Shown here: piece after piece, positions 61,988-64,000 of the stretch
How the letters are laid out: every line of letters begins with the position of its first letter
How positions within the stretch are numbered: position 1 is the stretch's first letter
NCBI RefSeq assembly: GCF_002836355.1
Contig: NZ_PJCA01000027.1
Location: 372,281 to 436,280 of the forward strand
Source: Moritella sp. Urea-trap-13
Lineage (GTDB): Bacteria; Pseudomonadota; Gammaproteobacteria; Enterobacterales; Moritellaceae
DNA: 64,000 nucleotides
Reading direction: 5' to 3'
Translations under genes and position numbers: made by a program
The notes under the pieces: generated by a model
Told to the model about the DNA's origin: nothing
Databases searched by the model: none
The model's input: the letters and a program-made list of their open reading frames with translations, nothing else

Positions 61988-63280
61988 TTAATCAATCAAT
62001 TGATAATTTAGCTGTAGTCCAAGCATGGTGCTATTGCCTTTAGTACTTACATCGAAGTCATCAAGACCAATAGTATCTTTAATTCTGGTAGTTTCGTATC
62101 TCGCATAAGTAAGGCCCATATCAAAACTTAATGACCGACTCGCAAAATAGGTTAATCCAACACTGAAGTTGGTTTTTTGATCAAAGGGTATCGAGAAGGT
62201 CGCGCTTTCGGTGGATTTTTCTGTTGAAGCACCACCACGTAGCAAGATGACATCGTTTAGTTTATAACTGACCGCAAACGCAAATTTCCAACTATCTTCC
62301 GCATTTACTGATTCAGTTAAACATTGTCCTTGCGGTAAGTTAAATCCAGCGTTAGCAGGGCAGTCGGGATGTGCGACTGAAATGGAATCTAGATTTTCCC
62401 AGCCATACCAAGCGAGTGAATATTGTATTGCTAATCTAGGGTCAAGTTGGTGGACACCCGATAGGGTTGTTTCACTTGGCACTGCCATTGAAAGTGTGGT
62501 GGTATCTTGAAATACGAGGTCATTATTATTTGCTAGGGTGGTGAAATCGCCTTCAGTTTCAATGTCCGCTGCTGAGCGGTAAGATAAACCGAATTGATGG
62601 CGTTTATTTATTTTATATAACACACCAATATCATATCTAAATCCGAGCCCAGAACCATGAAAGTCTTGATATATTTGACTTGGGTTAGCTGGATTTTGTG
62701 CGCCATAATTAGTCGCAAGTTTATAATTACCATGGATAGCACTAACGCCAATGCCGAGGTAAAGTTTGTCTGTCAATTTGACTGCGACATTTGGATTTAT
62801 TTCATAAGTGAACAAAGAACGTTGCCCGGTGACTATACCGGCAGGGTATCCACTATCATAGTTATTACGTACGTTATAATTTGAAAAAGTAGCAAAGCCA
62901 AATGACCACTTTTTATTGAGCGGAAAGGCGAAATAGGCCGATGGTACAACGTAGTTATCACCAATACTGGTGTTATCTAATGCTTCTGACGCGCCATTTG
63001 AATAATACTCACCATTAATGTCTTTCTCAGATTTAACAAAAATAGCCGCAATCGCGATACTCGGGTATTTAAATGCAGCAGTGATCGCAGGGTTGACGGC
63101 GATATTGGCGAGGTTAGTGGTATCAGCCGCGCCGCCTGCACCTGCATTGCCAAGTTCGATAGCTGAGGTTGTTGAAGATTGATAGCTTGCTGCGTAAGTT
63201 AAAGGGCTGTAATAAGTTATGAGACACAGAAGAGCACTTAGATAGACGATAGGCGAATCACGGCTACAACTTTTTCTCAT
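61988..63280 (-). CDS. FadL/OmpP1-family outer-membrane protein, copy 2
   Basis: A 430-residue FadL-type barrel. The signal peptide ends near TYA; the hatch reads SSTTSAIELGNAGAGGAADTTNLANIAVNPAIT (partial), less like classic FadL than copies 1 and 3. A long disulfide-capable loop contains HPDCPANAGFNLPQGQC. The C-terminus is LGLQLNYQLID, so the usual terminal Phe is replaced by Asp; the last aromatic is three residues back, which is odd for barrel assembly. AAGGGA supports the start. It lies between two more similar fadL copies. Confidence 0.85.
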   Translation of the reverse strand: MRKSCSRDSPIVYLSALLCLITYYSPLTYAASYQSSTTSAIELGNAGAGGAADTTNLANIAVNPAITAAFKYPSIAIAAIFVKSEKDINGEYYSNGASEALDNTSIGDNYVVPSAYFAFPLNKKWSFGFATFSNYNVRNNYDSGYPAGIVTGQRSLFTYEINPNVAVKLTDKLYLGIGVSAIHGNYKLATNYGAQNPANPSQIYQDFHGSGLGFRYDIGVLYKINKRHQFGLSYRSAADIETEGDFTTLANNNDLVFQDTTTLSMAVPSETTLSGVHQLDPRLAIQYSLAWYGWENLDSISVAHPDCPANAGFNLPQGQCLTESVNAEDSWKFAFAVSYKLNDVILLRGGASTEKSTESATFSIPFDQKTNFSVGLTYFASRSLSFDMGLTYARYETTRIKDTIGLDDFDVSTKGNSTMLGLQLNYQLID

Positions 63281-63326
63281 ATTTATTCCCTTAAAATGAT
63301 GCTTTATTTTAAGGTTAGTAGAAAAT

Positions 63327-63354
63327 AAAAATAGCGCCTGATGACGCTATTTTT
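63327..63354 (-). terminator. Terminator of fadL copy 3
   Basis: Perfect 10-bp stem AAAAATAGCG / CGCTATTTTT with an 8-base loop, followed by T-rich DNA leftward. Confidence 0.88.
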
Positions 63355-63405
63355 ATTATTGTATTTAACTACTTCCGTTTAGAAAGTCGGCTTAACTAAA
63401 TAAGC

Positions 63406-64000
63406 TTAGAAACGGTAGTTGGCTTGTGCCGAAGCAATAATTGCATCACCAGAAGATTTAAAGTCGTAAGTTAATGGACCCGCAGATTCAGTAAAATCAA
63501 CTTCCGTTGAGTAGATATAAGCCACACCAAAATCAAGGCTTAGAGCTGGATTTACGTTGTAAGTCGCACCAGCTGTGTACCAGAAACGGTCAGATTCAGG
63601 GATGCTCAGCGTTGTTTCACCTGCTGATTCATCATAAGCGAAACCAGCACGTAATACGATTTGATCTATGGTGTATTCTGCACCAACTGAGTAACGGATA
63701 TTATCATCAAAGGTTTCATCTTTTATGAACAACGCTTTTTCATCACTAGATTGTACTGCTTTCAACTCTTCGAATTTACTCCACTGTGTCCAAAGTACGC
63801 TGTATGTAACTGCAAATTTTTCTGTTAATGCATGATAGCCAGAAAATTCGGCTGTTGCTGGTAATGGTAGGTCAAGACCTGCATCTACAGGTGCATTATT
63901 ACTTGTAGCACCTGTAAATGTACCTTCAAAGTCCATATCGACTTGAGAACGATACGCTAGGCCAATACGGTTTGCTTCATTGAATTCAAATAACACACCA
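63406..64000 (-). CDS. FadL/OmpP1-family outer-membrane protein, copy 3 (5' end outside window)
   Basis: The last 198 or so residues of a FadL-type barrel; the frame is open to the window edge (...GVLFEFNEANRIGLAYRSQV). Strands include DLPLPATAEFSGYHALTEKF, VLWTQWSKFEELK, DNIRYSVGAEYTIDQIVLRAGFAYDESAG (partial) and the ending ASAQANYRF with terminal Phe. It aligns easily with copy 1 over this region (YSVLWTQWSKF versus YGVVWTEWSSF, and the shared DNIRYS and SAQ motifs), so the two are recent duplicates relative to copy 2. Confidence 0.9.
   Translation of the reverse strand, partial: GVLFEFNEANRIGLAYRSQVDMDFEGTFTGATSNNAPVDAGLDLPLPATAEFSGYHALTEKFAVTYSVLWTQWSKFEELKAVQSSDEKALFIKDETFDDNIRYSVGAEYTIDQIVLRAGFAYDESAGETTLSIPESDRFWYTAGATYNVNPALSLDFGVAYIYSTEVDFTESAGPLTYDFKSSGDAIIASAQANYRF

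Noticed and set aside
1-64000. CRISPR arrays, transposases, prophage or restriction systems
   Set aside because: I looked for repeat-spacer patterns and typical proteins and saw none.

Overview
The window is chromosomal DNA of an AT-rich (about 40% GC by eye) marine gammaproteobacterium. The clues are divergent flgOP/flgT flagellar genes with sigma-54 promoters, the yciK-sohB-topA neighbourhood known from enterobacteria, a TAXI-type TRAP transporter, DUF3332, DUF2986 and DUF1456 proteins, several FadL-type porins, and frequent TTG/GTG starts. My best guess is a Moritella-like organism, with Vibrionaceae or Shewanellaceae as alternatives; this is inference from gene content, not a database match. 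I see no prophage, insertion sequence, CRISPR array or rRNA.

Layout. 0-5.8 kb: the 3' part of a lytic transglycosylase gene, menA, the flagellar set (flgP, flgO and a small lipoprotein leftward; flgT rightward) and an HSL-type esterase. 5.9-11.1 kb: an envelope cluster with an amidohydrolase carrying a YbaY-like C-terminal domain, a YbaY+META lipoprotein and a DUF3332 lipoprotein, then an ohr-doxX peroxide-defence pair behind a promoter bracketed by two palindromes. 11.2-18.7 kb: an anaerobic block (consensus FNR box, M20 peptidase, frdABCD), an ammonium channel gene and two tandem tRNA-Ser(UGA) genes. 18.8-28.9 kb: AraC/GyrI regulator and PLP aminotransferase, yegD, fhs, two alpha/beta hydrolases, an EamA exporter, yehS and a DUF2986 gene. 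28.9-38.5 kb, leftward: a PAS-GGDEF cyclase, a REC-CheC protein, UspA, a TAXI TRAP transporter and pxpABC (5-oxoprolinase). 38.8-43.7 kb: yciK, sohB and topA. 44.4-60.1 kb: a surface region with a porin, an exported Asp-box propeller protein with a GlyGly-CTERM-like tail and a small exported partner, an orphan YjbH barrel and Gly-rich lipoprotein, a large MscS channel, and a five-gene operon of four glycosyltransferases plus a histidine phosphatase. 60.2-64 kb: three tandem fadL-family genes, the last cut by the window edge.

How the genes work together. frdABCD supports fumarate respiration, and the FNR box upstream of the M20 gene suggests that the whole 11.6-16.5 kb block responds to oxygen loss. 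Ohr and DoxX form a thiol-peroxidase/membrane pair. The TAXI permease, binding protein and UspA resemble TRAP operons with an attached regulatory UspA, next to genes that turn 5-oxoproline into glutamate. The least understood parts are the glycosyltransferase operon, the propeller/YjbH surface genes, and the amidohydrolase-YbaY / YbaY-META pair. These are the best candidates for something undescribed. No defence or mobile system is evident.
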